Shown here: in pieces, positions 52,504-62,016 of the stretch
How positions within the stretch are numbered: position 1 is the stretch's first letter
Layout: every line of letters begins with the position of its first letter
From: Paenibacillus_AA sp045062745
GTDB taxonomy: Bacteria; Bacillota; Bacilli; Paenibacillales; NBRC-103111
Direction of reading: 5' to 3'
DNA length: 64,000 bases
NCBI RefSeq assembly: GCF_045062745.1
Contig: NZ_JBJGED010000036.1
Span: 7,655-71,654 of the forward strand
The notes under the pieces: model-generated
Databases searched by the model: none
Told to the model about the DNA's origin: nothing
Seen by the model: the letters and a program-made list of their open reading frames with translations, nothing else
Program-made: the position numbers and the translations under genes

Positions 52504-53124
52504 TTACAGTTCCAACTTTTCTCTACTAACGCTAGTACTATCCTTATATATATTTTTTTTGATAAATACAGATAGTATTGTTACAAATATTATCCTTACA
52601 TCTAATAAAAATGAAATATTTTTTGTGTAAAATACATCGTTATCAGTTTTTTGTCGTCCATTTGTAGAGTTTCTAAAGTAAGCCTGATTGTATCCAGAAA
52701 CGCCTGGCAACACCTTTAATAGTACTTTATCGTCATCTGAATATTTCTCAAGCCAATCAATGGGATCTGGTCTAGGACCGATAAAGCTCATTTCTCCTTT
52801 AATAATATTTATCAGCTGTGGCACTTCATCTAAACTTGTTTTTCGTAATATCTTTCCCACCTTTGTTTGTCTCGGATCATCCTCAGCATTGTAGGTGGAA
52901 CCATCTTTCAAGCGCCAATCAGGAGCATTTACTTTCATAGAACGAAATTTATACATTCTATATGATTTTCCATTCCTGCCAAGGCGTTCACCACTGAAAA
53001 GTATTGGCCCTCCATCTTCAATTTTTATTGCTAATCCTACAACAATATACAAAACCAAAAAAATCACCATAGATATAACTGCAAAAAACAAATCAAAAAC
53101 ACGTTTAAAAACCTTTTGATACAT
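52504..53124 (-). CDS. Short-form initiating sugar-phosphate transferase (PglC/EpsL-like)
   Basis: A 206-residue phosphoglycosyl transferase: one N-terminal membrane helix (residues about 10-33) and the catalytic Bac_transf domain with ERLGRNGKSYRMYKFRSM, the Asp-Glu motif in TSLDEVPQLINIIKGEMS and FIGPRPDP. Short enzymes of this class often use UDP-4-amino-6-deoxy-HexNAc or UDP-HexNAc. With the PglF- and PglE-like genes upstream, a di-N-acetylated or 4-amino sugar is a likely first residue of the second glycan. Confidence 0.9.
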   Translation of the reverse strand: MYQKVFKRVFDLFFAVISMVIFLVLYIVVGLAIKIEDGGPILFSGERLGRNGKSYRMYKFRSMKVNAPDWRLKDGSTYNAEDDPRQTKVGKILRKTSLDEVPQLINIIKGEMSFIGPRPDPIDWLEKYSDDDKVLLKVLPGVSGYNQAYFRNSTNGRQKTDNDVFYTKNISFLLDVRIIFVTILSVFIKKNIYKDSTSVSREKLEL

Positions 53125-53258
53125 AAGCTTGCACTCCTAATAATCAGTTACATAACACTATTCTCAGGTGAACTTTTTCAATCTCCAGACAATATAAAGC
53201 TTCCATCTATAATTCAAAGTACACATTAACCAAATAAGCAAATTAATAGAGCTTTTGA

Positions 53259-54425
53259 CTAGATGTAAGAGCTTTGCAATGCAATTATTTTTCTAACCGC
53301 CTCAATAACATCATTTACATCTTTATGTGTCATTTTCGAATATAGTGGAAGACTAACTATCTCATTAAACCACTTCTCCGCCAGTGGAAAGTCACCCTCT
53401 TTATAACCATAGGTCCTTCGATAATAACTCATCAAATGCACTGGTATAAAGTGTACACTTGTACCAATATTGTATTCCTTTAAACGCTCGATAAATTCGT
53501 CGCGGGTAATTCCTGTCTCATTTTCATCTACGTGAACGATGTATAAATGCCAGCTATGCTCAGTATATTCACTAGGTTTGGGCAAAGTTAAACCTTTAAT
53601 ATCCGACAAGCCTACTTCATATAATGTAATTAGCTCCTTGCGTTTAAGTTGCATTTCATCCATTCGTTCAAGCTGAACAAGACCCAGGGCTGCCTGAAGA
53701 TCGAACATATTATACTTGAAACCCGGTTCAATAATGTCATACATCCACGAACCGCCCTTGTCATATCTATTCCAAGCATTTCTACTCATACCATGGGTAA
53801 CTAGAACGCGTACGCGATTTGCTAATGTTTCATTATCCGTAACAAGCATACCACCCTCACCGGTGCTAAGATTTTTGGTTGCATAAAAACTGTAGCTTAC
53901 TGCACCTTTTGGGTTATTCCCGATACGATTCCCTTTATAGTATGTATCAATGGCATGAGCCGCGTCCTCACTGACGAACAAATTATACTTATCGGCTAAA
54001 GTATAGATTACATCCAAGTCGCACGCTTGTCCTGAATAATGTACAGGTACAATCGCTTTTGTTTTACTCGTTATTCTATTTTCTATTTTATTTACATCAA
54101 TACATCCACTTTCATTAATATCCACAAAAACAGGCGTAGCACCCACTTGAATAATTGTGTTTGCTGATGCGGCAAACGTCATCGGTGTTGTAATAACCTC
54201 ATCTCCATGTCCAACACCGGCTGCATAAAGTGACAAATGTAGTGCAGCAGTGCAGGAGTTAACACCAATTGCGTATTTTGCTCCCACATACTCAGCAAAG
54301 CGTTTTTCAAATTCAATAGTTTTTGGACCCTTTGCAAGCCAACCTGATAAAAGTACATCTTTCACTGAATAAACCTCATCAGAATCAATATCCGGAAGAG
54401 AATAGTTTAGAAAAGTTTCGCGCAT
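53259..54425 (-). CDS. PglE-like UDP-4-keto sugar aminotransferase (DegT family)
   Basis: A 388-residue PLP aminotransferase. LSGWLAKGPKTIEFEKRFAE, GVNSCTAALHLSLYAAGVGH, VSEDAAHAIDTYYKGNRIGN and SYSFYATKNLSTGEGGMLVT (catalytic Lys in ATKNLS) place it with enzymes that transaminate C4 of the UDP-4-keto-6-deoxy-GlcNAc made by PglF-type dehydratases. It lies between the PglF-like and PglC-like genes, fitting a UDP-4-amino-4,6-dideoxy-HexNAc precursor for the initiating transferase. No PglD acetyltransferase is seen. Confidence 0.88.
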   Translation of the reverse strand: MRETFLNYSLPDIDSDEVYSVKDVLLSGWLAKGPKTIEFEKRFAEYVGAKYAIGVNSCTAALHLSLYAAGVGHGDEVITTPMTFAASANTIIQVGATPVFVDINESGCIDVNKIENRITSKTKAIVPVHYSGQACDLDVIYTLADKYNLFVSEDAAHAIDTYYKGNRIGNNPKGAVSYSFYATKNLSTGEGGMLVTDNETLANRVRVLVTHGMSRNAWNRYDKGGSWMYDIIEPGFKYNMFDLQAALGLVQLERMDEMQLKRKELITLYEVGLSDIKGLTLPKPSEYTEHSWHLYIVHVDENETGITRDEFIERLKEYNIGTSVHFIPVHLMSYYRRTYGYKEGDFPLAEKWFNEIVSLPLYSKMTHKDVNDVIEAVRKIIALQSSYI

Positions 54426-54568
54426 AGAAGATCCTCCAAAGAAGATTGAGCTTTAAGCAAAAACTGTCGCCATTTTTAAGATTATTCGATGTTAACTTGA
54501 TATTGATAATAACTTTTCGAGTGACTACCGAACTTAAATCTCCCTAATATAACTTAATGAAAACTTTA

Positions 54569-56389
54569 TTACGAAACGTTTTCGTACCCTGGCACAATAT
54601 GTTTAAGGACATCTCTGATTGTTTCCTGCTCTTCACCTAACACTTTTTCTAGTCGCTTAAATTCAAGTTCAATATCAATACGGCCTACATTTGTCGGTTT
54701 GCCTATGAAGATCCGATTATGTAATGTACTCGAAAGTCCCTCTTCATTTGTAAGTAGCTCTTCAAAAAGTTTTTCCCCTGGACGAATACCACTAAACTCA
54801 ATCTCGATATCTTGCCCTGGTTCGAAACCGGACAAGCGAATTAAGTCATTGGCCAAATCAAGGATTTTAACAGGCTTTCCCATGTCTAAGATAAAAATCT
54901 CTCCACCTTGGGCGAAGGAGCCAGCTTGAATGACAAGCTGCACCGCTTCTGGAATGGTCATAAAGTAACGGATCATTTCCCGGTGTGTTACTGTAACAGG
55001 GCCACCACGGGCAATCTGTTCTTTAAAATGTGGGATGACGCTGCCACGACTGCCAAGGACATTACCAAAACGAACAGCGACGAACTTGGTCCGACTGTTC
55101 CGTCCAAGTCCCTGAATGTACATCTCAGCAATGCGTTTGGTCGCACCCATAATACTAGAAGGATTCACCGCTTTGTCAGTGGATATTAAGACAAATCGCT
55201 CTGCTCCAAATTTATCTGCAGCATCCGCAACATTTTGAGTACCAAAGACGTTATTTTTTATAGCCTCAGCTGGATTTTTTTCCATTAAAGGAACATGTTT
55301 GTGTGCTGCCGCATGAAATACGACGTGGGGCCTGTTCTGTTCAAACACTTCCTGTATCCGTTGCTTGTCTTGTACATCAGCTATGATGCTCTCCAGTGGC
55401 AACTCAGGAAATAGTTGATTAAGCTGCTTATCTATCGTATAAATACTGTTTTCGCCATGTCCAAGAAGTAAAATGCGAGCCGGTTTGAATGGTGCCAATT
55501 GACGACAAAGCTCTGAACCAATTGAACCACCGGCACCTGTTACTAGTACAGTTTTGCCCATCACATAGTCAGCAATCCCCTCTAGATCTGTATGTATAGG
55601 GTCACGTCCTAGCAAGTCCTCAAATTCTACATTTCGAATCTCTTTTAAACTTACTTGACCTTTCATAAGCTCATCAAATTTAGGGACAATTTTTAACTGC
55701 GCTTTTGTCTGTTTGCAGAGTTCGATTATCTTGGAAGTCTCAGAACGGGACAACGATGGAATGGCTACAATTATCTCATCGATCCTCATCCTTTGTACAA
55801 CACTCATAATTGATTGTCTTCCACCAAGAACTGGAACCCCGAGTACCTGAAGCTTATGTTTCAATGGATTATCATCAATAAACGCAACTGGATATACATT
55901 GGAAGACGCGCTTCGTTTCAATTCCTTAACAATAAGTGTTCCACAGTCTCCTGCTCCTATGATTAATGCACGTTTTTGTTTATATTTTTTATTGTAGTAG
56001 TTATCTCGATAAATCCTCCAAACGAATCTTGCTCCGCCTAAAACTAGCAAATTCGTCTCAAATGTCCTAAGAAAGATCGATAGCGGTACGACATCATTCG
56101 ACAACCAGTTCGTAAGCAAATAAGAGACCATGCAGCTTAGAGCGACGGCCTTAAACAAAGATATAATTTCCCCTACACTTGCGTACTGCCAAATCCGGTT
56201 GTATAGCCTGAAATACAACATAAAGACGGCGCTCATAGCGACGGAGAGGAGTAGATAAAGCCACAGTTGCTGTTCATATGCTTGTGGAACATCACCTGAG
56301 AAACGAAACATGTAGGCTGTGTATATACTCAGCGCTACGATCAACATATCCAATAGGACCAGAACTGTCATTCTCTTTGAATAGCTCAT
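54569..56389 (-). CDS. PglF/CapD-like membrane UDP-HexNAc 4,6-dehydratase
   Basis: About 606 residues. Four N-terminal transmembrane helices, a Rossmann domain with KKYKQKRALIIGAGDCGTLI, and a catalytic SDR domain with VLVTGAGGSIGSELCRQLAP, FHAAAHKHVPLMEKNPAEAI, STDKAVNPSSIMGATKRIAE (Asp/Lys and Met in place of Tyr, as in WbpM/PglF) and FGNVLGSRGSVIPHFKEQ. The ATG at 56389 is preferred: GGGAGGGG precedes it; the frame extends to 56482, overlapping the kinase gene. It makes UDP-4-keto-6-deoxy-GlcNAc for the next aminotransferase. Confidence 0.92.
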   Translation of the reverse strand: MSYSKRMTVLVLLDMLIVALSIYTAYMFRFSGDVPQAYEQQLWLYLLLSVAMSAVFMLYFRLYNRIWQYASVGEIISLFKAVALSCMVSYLLTNWLSNDVVPLSIFLRTFETNLLVLGGARFVWRIYRDNYYNKKYKQKRALIIGAGDCGTLIVKELKRSASSNVYPVAFIDDNPLKHKLQVLGVPVLGGRQSIMSVVQRMRIDEIIVAIPSLSRSETSKIIELCKQTKAQLKIVPKFDELMKGQVSLKEIRNVEFEDLLGRDPIHTDLEGIADYVMGKTVLVTGAGGSIGSELCRQLAPFKPARILLLGHGENSIYTIDKQLNQLFPELPLESIIADVQDKQRIQEVFEQNRPHVVFHAAAHKHVPLMEKNPAEAIKNNVFGTQNVADAADKFGAERFVLISTDKAVNPSSIMGATKRIAEMYIQGLGRNSRTKFVAVRFGNVLGSRGSVIPHFKEQIARGGPVTVTHREMIRYFMTIPEAVQLVIQAGSFAQGGEIFILDMGKPVKILDLANDLIRLSGFEPGQDIEIEFSGIRPGEKLFEELLTNEEGLSSTLHNRIFIGKPTNVGRIDIELEFKRLEKVLGEEQETIRDVLKHIVPGYENVS

Positions 56390-56435
56390 AAGTCCCCTCC
56401 CGACACCATGTTCGCCGTCATCCTGGTTAAATCTC

Positions 56436-57149
56436 TTATTCTTGGACGGCTCCATAATAGTAATAATAATAAGAATCTGCATGTTTTCGATCGATGTTGT
56501 TTAACACCACGCCGAGGATCCTCGCTTTTACGTAGTCCAAGCTAGCTTTGGCCTTCATTGCCATTTCGCGTTTCACTTTACCAGAATCTAGCACTAATAC
56601 GACACCATCGGCTTTAGTGGCAATGATCTGGGCATCGGTTACTGCGAGAGCCGGCGGAGTATCAACCAGGATGATGTCATACGTTTCTTTCAATTGTTCC
56701 AACAAGCGTGTCATTCGATTCGAGGATAGAATTTCGGAAGGGTTCGGCGGAATCGGGCCAGCTGTAAGCACGTCCACCCTATCAATATGAGTTTCTTTGA
56801 TGACCTCTCCGACTGTTGCTTGTCCCGTTAGAAGGCTCGTTAGCCCCCAACGATTGGATTTTTGAAACGTATGATGCATGGTTGGTTTTCGAAGATCCGC
56901 ATCAATGACAAGAACATGCTTATCCGACTGGGCATAAACTACAGCGAGATTGGAAACTGTAGTAGACTTCCCTTCCCCCGGACCTGCCGATGTGAACATA
57001 ATGACCTTCACACTTTCATCGATCGACGAAAATTCGATATTGGTTCTCAATGATCGATAAGCTTCTGAAATGGGCGACTTGGGATTGACGTCAGCGATAA
57101 TAGGACGCTGATTTTTTTGCGATCTAGTTAGCGGAAGTGGTTGATGCAT
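56436..57149 (-). CDS. Bacterial tyrosine kinase (CpsD/CapB/YwqD/EpsB family)
   Basis: A 237-residue BY-kinase. Walker A is SAGPGEGKSTTVSNLAVVYA, Walker A' is VLVIDADLRKPTMHH and Walker B is IILVDTPPALA. The C-terminus ends in six tyrosines in a row (ADSYYYYYYGAVQE), the autophosphorylation cluster. It needs the Wzz-like partner encoded directly upstream (26-base overlap), as in Gram-positive capsule systems where modulator and kinase are separate chains. It controls polymer length and export by phosphorylation cycling with the phosphatase at 60.3 kb. Confidence 0.95.
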   Translation of the reverse strand: MHQPLPLTRSQKNQRPIIADVNPKSPISEAYRSLRTNIEFSSIDESVKVIMFTSAGPGEGKSTTVSNLAVVYAQSDKHVLVIDADLRKPTMHHTFQKSNRWGLTSLLTGQATVGEVIKETHIDRVDVLTAGPIPPNPSEILSSNRMTRLLEQLKETYDIILVDTPPALAVTDAQIIATKADGVVLVLDSGKVKREMAMKAKASLDYVKARILGVVLNNIDRKHADSYYYYYYGAVQE

Positions 57150-57891
57150 TCGTTCTTTCCCCTACCCTTGCTTTTGGTGTTGATGGTTGATGGGCCGTAA
57201 TATCTTCTTCTTTGATCTTAGAAATCATAGCAAGCGTCGGCAACCCAAGTACCTTTTGTACATCCGCCTCGCTCTTGATGGTGTCGTCCAAATATTCCAG
57301 AAGAAAAGCAATCCCGATAGCAGCCATTAAGGAAACAATCAGACTGATCGCGATGTTTAATTTAGGATTAGGCTTTACCGGCGAAGGGTTATCCATTGGC
57401 TTGGCTTCGTTAAGCATGGAGACGTTATCGACTTTATAAATCTTTGTAATTTCACTTTGGAACACCTTGGACACTGCGTTAACAATTTCGGCTGCTTTAT
57501 TGTAAGACTCGTCTTGTACAATCAAGGTCATGACTTGCGTGTTGTTGACGGAGCTTACTCTTACTTTTGCTATTAATTCATTCACTGTAAGCGAGAGACC
57601 TGGATATTGGGCGACCACCTTCTCCATGATCGCAGGGGTTTTAATGATTTCTTTATATGTATCAATGAGGCGGATGTTCAGATTAATATCATTTATGTTC
57701 AGTTGATCAACGGTTGTACCGATTCGATCCGAGGATTTATTGACGATCAACTTGGTAGATGCTTCATAGACAGGTCGGATAAACATATAGCTGACAACAG
57801 CAGTAGCGATACAAGAACATAGGACGATAACCATGATTAGCCAGATGCGTTTGCGTATAATCTTGATGTAATCTTTTAAGTCTAATTCCAT
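57124..57891 (-). CDS. Wzz-like kinase modulator (CapA/CpsC/YveK family)
   Basis: A 255-residue polysaccharide co-polymerase. Two membrane helices (about residues 17-38 and 177-198) frame an outer domain; the proline-rich PMDNPSPVKPNPKLN precedes the second helix. The cytoplasmic tail (DDTIKSEADVQKVLGLPTLA and on) should activate the tyrosine kinase encoded next. Ribosome site GGAGG lies nine bases before the ATG. First gene after the S-layer gene in the cluster. Confidence 0.93.
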   Translation of the reverse strand: MELDLKDYIKIIRKRIWLIMVIVLCSCIATAVVSYMFIRPVYEASTKLIVNKSSDRIGTTVDQLNINDINLNIRLIDTYKEIIKTPAIMEKVVAQYPGLSLTVNELIAKVRVSSVNNTQVMTLIVQDESYNKAAEIVNAVSKVFQSEITKIYKVDNVSMLNEAKPMDNPSPVKPNPKLNIAISLIVSLMAAIGIAFLLEYLDDTIKSEADVQKVLGLPTLAMISKIKEEDITAHQPSTPKARVGERTNASTTSAN

Positions 57892-57913
57892 GTGAGCGGT
57901 CCTCCATTTTCCA

Positions 57914-57945
57914 TGAAAAGCCTCCTCCCATAAACTGAGAGGAGG
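57914..57945 (-). terminator. Hairpin between the S-layer gene and the capsule operon
   Basis: On the minus strand CCTCCTC pairs with GAGGAGG across an 11-base loop and is followed by CTTTTC. It lies 16 bases after the S-layer stop and before the Wzz gene. The short T tract suggests partial termination, giving more S-layer than capsule message. Confidence 0.55.
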
Positions 57946-57961
57946 ACTCTTCCTTCGGTTC

Positions 57962-60139
57962 TTACTTATTAATCAGGCGATACAGAACAACGGCAGCTTG
58001 TGCTCGTGTGGAGACGCCGTTCGGATTGAATTGGCCTTCGGACTCCCCTATAATAATCCCTTTGCTGGCTGCAAGCGCAACGCCTGATTTGAGACTGTCC
58101 GCAATGGAGGAAGCATCTTTAAAATCTTTCAATGCTGTTGCCACATCTGCATCTTTGTAGTTCTTAGCGAGCTTGAGCGCTCTAGCCGCCATAGTAGCCA
58201 ATTCTACCCGACTAATCGGAGCATTAGGAGCGAATTCGTCTGCCGAGCGGCCATTTATGATTCCCGCTTTTGCTGCTGCCGCTACGTATGGGGAGAACCA
58301 ATCGCTATCGTTAACGTCTTTGAAGGATTCCTTAGCTGTCGCATCCTCTAGACCGAACGCTTTTACGATCATTTTGGCAAACTCGGCGCGGGTTACTTGC
58401 TCATTCGGTGCGAATACTCCGTCTGCTCGACCTTCGATAAGACCTTTCGCCGCTGTCACTTCTACTTGACGACCGGCCCAATCCTTAACGGAAGCCATAT
58501 CATTAAAGGCTACTTTATTCTCTACTACTGTATAAGTCGAGAAAGATTTCCGGGTCGCGCTAAATGTTTTGGTTTCCGGATCATACGCTCCGCCGTAGAA
58601 TTCGAGCTTCCCGTTGATAATCTTGGCAAGCACAAGCAACGCTGTATCCAATCCATTCGTACTGGTTATTGGGAATTTCACTTCTACCGCATTAGAAAAT
58701 GTCGTTCCGCTGCTCAACTCAAGCGTAAATACGTCCGAAGCTAGCTTTTTATCGGTCACCTGAGTGGCGGCCGTATTATCTTGCTTTTGAATGGTTAAGG
58801 TGTTACCGTTTTTCAGATCATCGACGCTGAAGGCCAAGGTAACCCCATTTACTTTGAAGGCTATGGAATCAATGCCTGAAGCAATGGCTTTTTCCACAAG
58901 CGACTTGGAAATCGGGATTTCTGTCGTTTTGGCATTGACCGTGCCAAGATTAATTGTTGCGGTAACTTTAGGTTTCTCCCCGGCACCATCCAAAGCTTTG
59001 CCAGCTTTTTCGTTTACTTTGTCCACGTTCTTGCTAATGTTATCGAATTGCTTGGCAAGAGCAGTTTCATCCAGCTTTGGTTTTGCAACATCGTCCTTAA
59101 CCTCTACTGATTTAGAGAGATCCAGAGTCGAAATTTTCTCGATCGCGGCAACTAACGCGCCCAAAAGCTGCTCCAAATTCTCGTCAGTAAGTTTGGTCAG
59201 GTCCGGAATCGATTTGAAGATTTCATCCAATTCTTTTTGCACGTTACCCAGCACTTCTTCTAATTCTTTGGCTCCAATACCAGTCTGATCCGGTTGAGAG
59301 ACTACGCCGCCAGCACCACCCGTACTAGGAGTCGGGTTAGGATTCGTTTCCGGATCCGGATCAGGAGTAGTGTTCTCATCCCGGATTACAGCCAAGTAGG
59401 CGGCCGCGATGGCAATGCTCGCATTTTTAAGCGATGGCATTACAGCCTGAAGTTGATTCTTCGCAGTGAGTATATCATCGACCGATACACCCATATCTTT
59501 AATAATCTTAGCCGTGTTCGTACTAGAGGCATTCAGGACCGATTTGATCGCATCCTCCACGGCTTGGGTTAGCAATTCTGTCGGATTCGAGATATTAGCA
59601 GGCGTAGCCAACGACTTTAATGATGTCTCCAGTGCAAGTACAAGTGCTGTTACATCTTCGAAATCAGGCGTAGGGTGACCGGTAATATCCGCAAGGAATT
59701 TAAAGTCGTTGTAATGCGTTTCCCGCAAAACATTCAGGCTATCCGAGGAAGCAAGGCTTAATCCAGTAATTAGGCTTGCGATTGCGCCAAGATTGCTTTT
59801 AAACTGATCAATCTCAGCCTGGCTCTTTCCTTCAACAGCTGCTTTCGTTGCAATTTTTGTCCATACATTGCCCAACCTTAGATCCAAATCCGTAATATTG
59901 CCAAGCTCTGTTTGAGCACTAGTAACAAGACCAGCATTTCCGGTGGCAACTAGCTTGGCGTATACCTTGTCCAATTTATTTTTCAAAGTAGCTGCAGATG
60001 GCGGTAACCCCGCTGCCGAAGCCTGTTGTACCCCCAATACATAAGAAAACCCTTTCGAAGATAGTGGCACTCCCACGATTCCGCTCGCAACTAAACTAGC
60101 AGCAATCGAGGTCGCTGCCACTTTTTTAAACATTTTCAT
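57962..60139 (-). CDS. Secreted S-layer-type protein with three C-terminal SLH domains
   Basis: A 725-residue exported protein. The signal peptide ends near residue 43 (VQQASAA). Residues 44-270 are helical with no family I recognise, followed by a Pro/Asn/Asp-rich linker (DENTTPDPDPETNPNPTPST) and a beta-rich middle part. From about residue 545 come three SLH repeats (VTRAEFAKMIVKAF, ISRVELATMAARAL, STRAQAAVVLYRLI) that anchor proteins to a pyruvylated secondary wall polymer. The strong site AGAGGTGACACT precedes the ATG. Its location inside the kinase/phosphatase capsule module is unusual and may mean the glycan decorates or anchors it; that is inference. Confidence 0.92.
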   Translation of the reverse strand: MKMFKKVAATSIAASLVASGIVGVPLSSKGFSYVLGVQQASAAGLPPSAATLKNKLDKVYAKLVATGNAGLVTSAQTELGNITDLDLRLGNVWTKIATKAAVEGKSQAEIDQFKSNLGAIASLITGLSLASSDSLNVLRETHYNDFKFLADITGHPTPDFEDVTALVLALETSLKSLATPANISNPTELLTQAVEDAIKSVLNASSTNTAKIIKDMGVSVDDILTAKNQLQAVMPSLKNASIAIAAAYLAVIRDENTTPDPDPETNPNPTPSTGGAGGVVSQPDQTGIGAKELEEVLGNVQKELDEIFKSIPDLTKLTDENLEQLLGALVAAIEKISTLDLSKSVEVKDDVAKPKLDETALAKQFDNISKNVDKVNEKAGKALDGAGEKPKVTATINLGTVNAKTTEIPISKSLVEKAIASGIDSIAFKVNGVTLAFSVDDLKNGNTLTIQKQDNTAATQVTDKKLASDVFTLELSSGTTFSNAVEVKFPITSTNGLDTALLVLAKIINGKLEFYGGAYDPETKTFSATRKSFSTYTVVENKVAFNDMASVKDWAGRQVEVTAAKGLIEGRADGVFAPNEQVTRAEFAKMIVKAFGLEDATAKESFKDVNDSDWFSPYVAAAAKAGIINGRSADEFAPNAPISRVELATMAARALKLAKNYKDADVATALKDFKDASSIADSLKSGVALAASKGIIIGESEGQFNPNGVSTRAQAAVVLYRLINK

Positions 60140-60282
60140 AGTGTCACCTCTAGTAAAATTTGTCGAACAATATTATGTAAGCATAGTCTAAATTAGGTCT
60201 ATGTACTACGTCTCCAGAAAAGTCTACCATACTAAAGCACTAGAAATCAATATAAAATTTGGTAATTTTGTAATGCGTTATG

Positions 60283-61044
60283 CTACCAAAATTGATACCA
60301 CTTCTTCCGAAGTCCTAGAGGTTCACGGATAGGAATAGGGCTATTGGCGAGGATACAGGCAGCGTTCGATTTATAGTAGTTCGATTCGCCAGCTCCTAAC
60401 TCCCGCTCGACGAGAGCATAAGCCCGGGACAAATCAAAACCTCGCCCCTCCCAGTGATGCGCATCGGTCGATACGAAGTGGACCAGGTTGCGCCGGCACA
60501 ACTGAAGCGCCACTTGCTGGATCTTCGACCCGAAGGAACCATTCAGTGAATGGCTCGTCACTTGGGCTAAGGCGCCTTTCTCGATCAACTCTTGGAGCAA
60601 GTCGGGTTTGCTAGCGATCTCTGCATTTCGCTCTGGGTGTGCAATAATAGCTTGTAAGTTTAGCAAGGAGAGCTCATAGATGAATGCGGGTGTATCCAAC
60701 GGGATGTGACCGGAAGGAAACTCAATCAAGATGTAGGAGGACTCGTGTAACCCTTGCAGCGTACCGGATTCCCATTCTTCGAAGAATTGATTGGTTAATC
60801 GAATTTCTTGTCCAGGCAGTACGGTGAGGGGGATGTCGGCCCGAATCAGCTCCTCATTCAAGGCTCTGACTCGAGGGAGTATGTCTGCTGCCGAATTCGT
60901 GTATTTGCCATTCGCATGATGCGGGGTTGCGATAACGGTGTGAATGCCGTCTTCTACGGCTGCCCTGGCTAGCCGAAGGGAGTCTTCTAGGGTCTCTGCT
61001 CCGTCGTCCACGCCAGGAAGGATGTGGGTATGGATGTCAATCAT
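60283..61044 (-). CDS. Capsule tyrosine phosphatase (CpsB/CapC/YwqE, PHP family)
   Basis: A metal-dependent phosphotyrosine phosphatase of about 253 residues. IDIHTHILPGVDDGAETLED, IATPHHANGKYTN, AIIAHPERNAEI and FVSTDAHHWEGRGFDL give the PHP metal ligands (HxH, H, H and D-x-H). It should dephosphorylate the tyrosine cluster of the kinase encoded at 56.4 kb. The ATG at 61044 (MIDIHTHI) matches family members; the frame extends eight codons upstream. The S-layer gene separates it from the kinase. Confidence 0.93.
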   Translation of the reverse strand: MIDIHTHILPGVDDGAETLEDSLRLARAAVEDGIHTVIATPHHANGKYTNSAADILPRVRALNEELIRADIPLTVLPGQEIRLTNQFFEEWESGTLQGLHESSYILIEFPSGHIPLDTPAFIYELSLLNLQAIIAHPERNAEIASKPDLLQELIEKGALAQVTSHSLNGSFGSKIQQVALQLCRRNLVHFVSTDAHHWEGRGFDLSRAYALVERELGAGESNYYKSNAACILANSPIPIREPLGLRKKWYQFW

Positions 61045-61238
61045 TGAGGTCACTCTTTCCATGTCCATTATATCGAAAGGCGCATTTGAATTCTGTGCAG
61101 TATTTCACAAGTGGAGAAAATTAGTCCATTACACCTAGATGAGATCAATAAAATTAGTGACTTTAAGTGGTAGTCCACATATTATATCGGTCAATTGTTT
61201 CGAAAATATGACATCGATTTTTATTCCAACGAAACCCA

Positions 61239-61269
61239 AATAACCCATATGGCTGCTCGCCATACGGGT
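61239..61269 (-). terminator. Terminator downstream of the DUF1906 gene
   Basis: On the minus strand ACCCGTATGGC pairs with GCCATATGGGT (one G-T pair or mismatch, five-base loop), followed by TATTT. It begins 16 bases after the stop of the DUF1906 gene. Confidence 0.65.
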
Positions 61270-61284
61270 CGGGATCAGACCATT

Positions 61285-62016
61285 TTACTCTTCCGGTTGC
61301 CCGGACGCTTTGCGCAGCTCGTTGGCTAGCCGATGGAATTCATCGCGTGCTTCCTGGACTTCGGTCGCCATATAAGCGGCTGAGAGAAACCCGATGATTT
61401 TATTCGCGTCATCCGGAGAAAGTGTATTGGCCATCGTTAATGTCCACCACCCTTCGTTTCCGTAGCCTTCATCCAAATCGATTTGGACTCCAAGCATAGG
61501 GATGTCGTTCAAGTGCTGGTAGATATTGATAAAATCGGCCTGCCTTCCCCGACTCCAGGCATACGTCTGCCAGTAGTGCGAACAGACTGAAGCGGCTCGG
61601 ACGGCATCAACGACGACGTAAGATCCATACACACCTGTAGGGAATGTGGGCGTTGCTTCGCTGGCGGCCCGGATGTATTCAATGACAGCTGGCATCTGGG
61701 ATGGCGTAGCGTCGAAGTCGACCGCGAAATAGATCGTGCTGCCCTCCGGCTGGCCGATGGAAGCCGCCACTTGAGCGGCCAATTGGCCATCCGCGAGCCC
61801 GGCCGAACGCCCGCCCAGCGCTCGATCCGCCGTCGTCTCGAAGACTGACACGATCTTAAGCCCTGCTTCACTTAGAGCTACCGCCTCTTCTGCGCTTAGA
61901 CGCTTCCAACCCGTGGGTACCAAGTACCGGCAGACGAAAGTAAATCCCGCCTGTACAAACTCATCCGCCTTCGCTCTCGTCAGAGGTGTTGCGCAGTCAA
62001 ATCCTTTGTTAGCCAT
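61285..62016 (-). CDS. DUF1906 glycoside-hydrolase-like TIM-barrel protein
   Basis: A 243-residue protein of the Rv2525c/DUF1906 family: KGFDCATPLTRAKADEFVQA at the start, FTFVCRYLVPTGWKRLSAEE, TIYFAVDFDATPSQMPAVIE and TGVYGSYVVVDAV, ending with a short helical tail. The family fold resembles GH25-like muramidases and is thought to act on the wall, but no substrate is proven. No signal peptide is visible. Adjacent genes are unrelated, and base composition matches the GC-rich flank, so it is probably part of the old chromosome rather than the island. Confidence 0.85.
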   Translation of the reverse strand: MANKGFDCATPLTRAKADEFVQAGFTFVCRYLVPTGWKRLSAEEAVALSEAGLKIVSVFETTADRALGGRSAGLADGQLAAQVAASIGQPEGSTIYFAVDFDATPSQMPAVIEYIRAASEATPTFPTGVYGSYVVVDAVRAASVCSHYWQTYAWSRGRQADFINIYQHLNDIPMLGVQIDLDEGYGNEGWWTLTMANTLSPDDANKIIGFLSAAYMATEVQEARDEFHRLANELRKASGQPEE

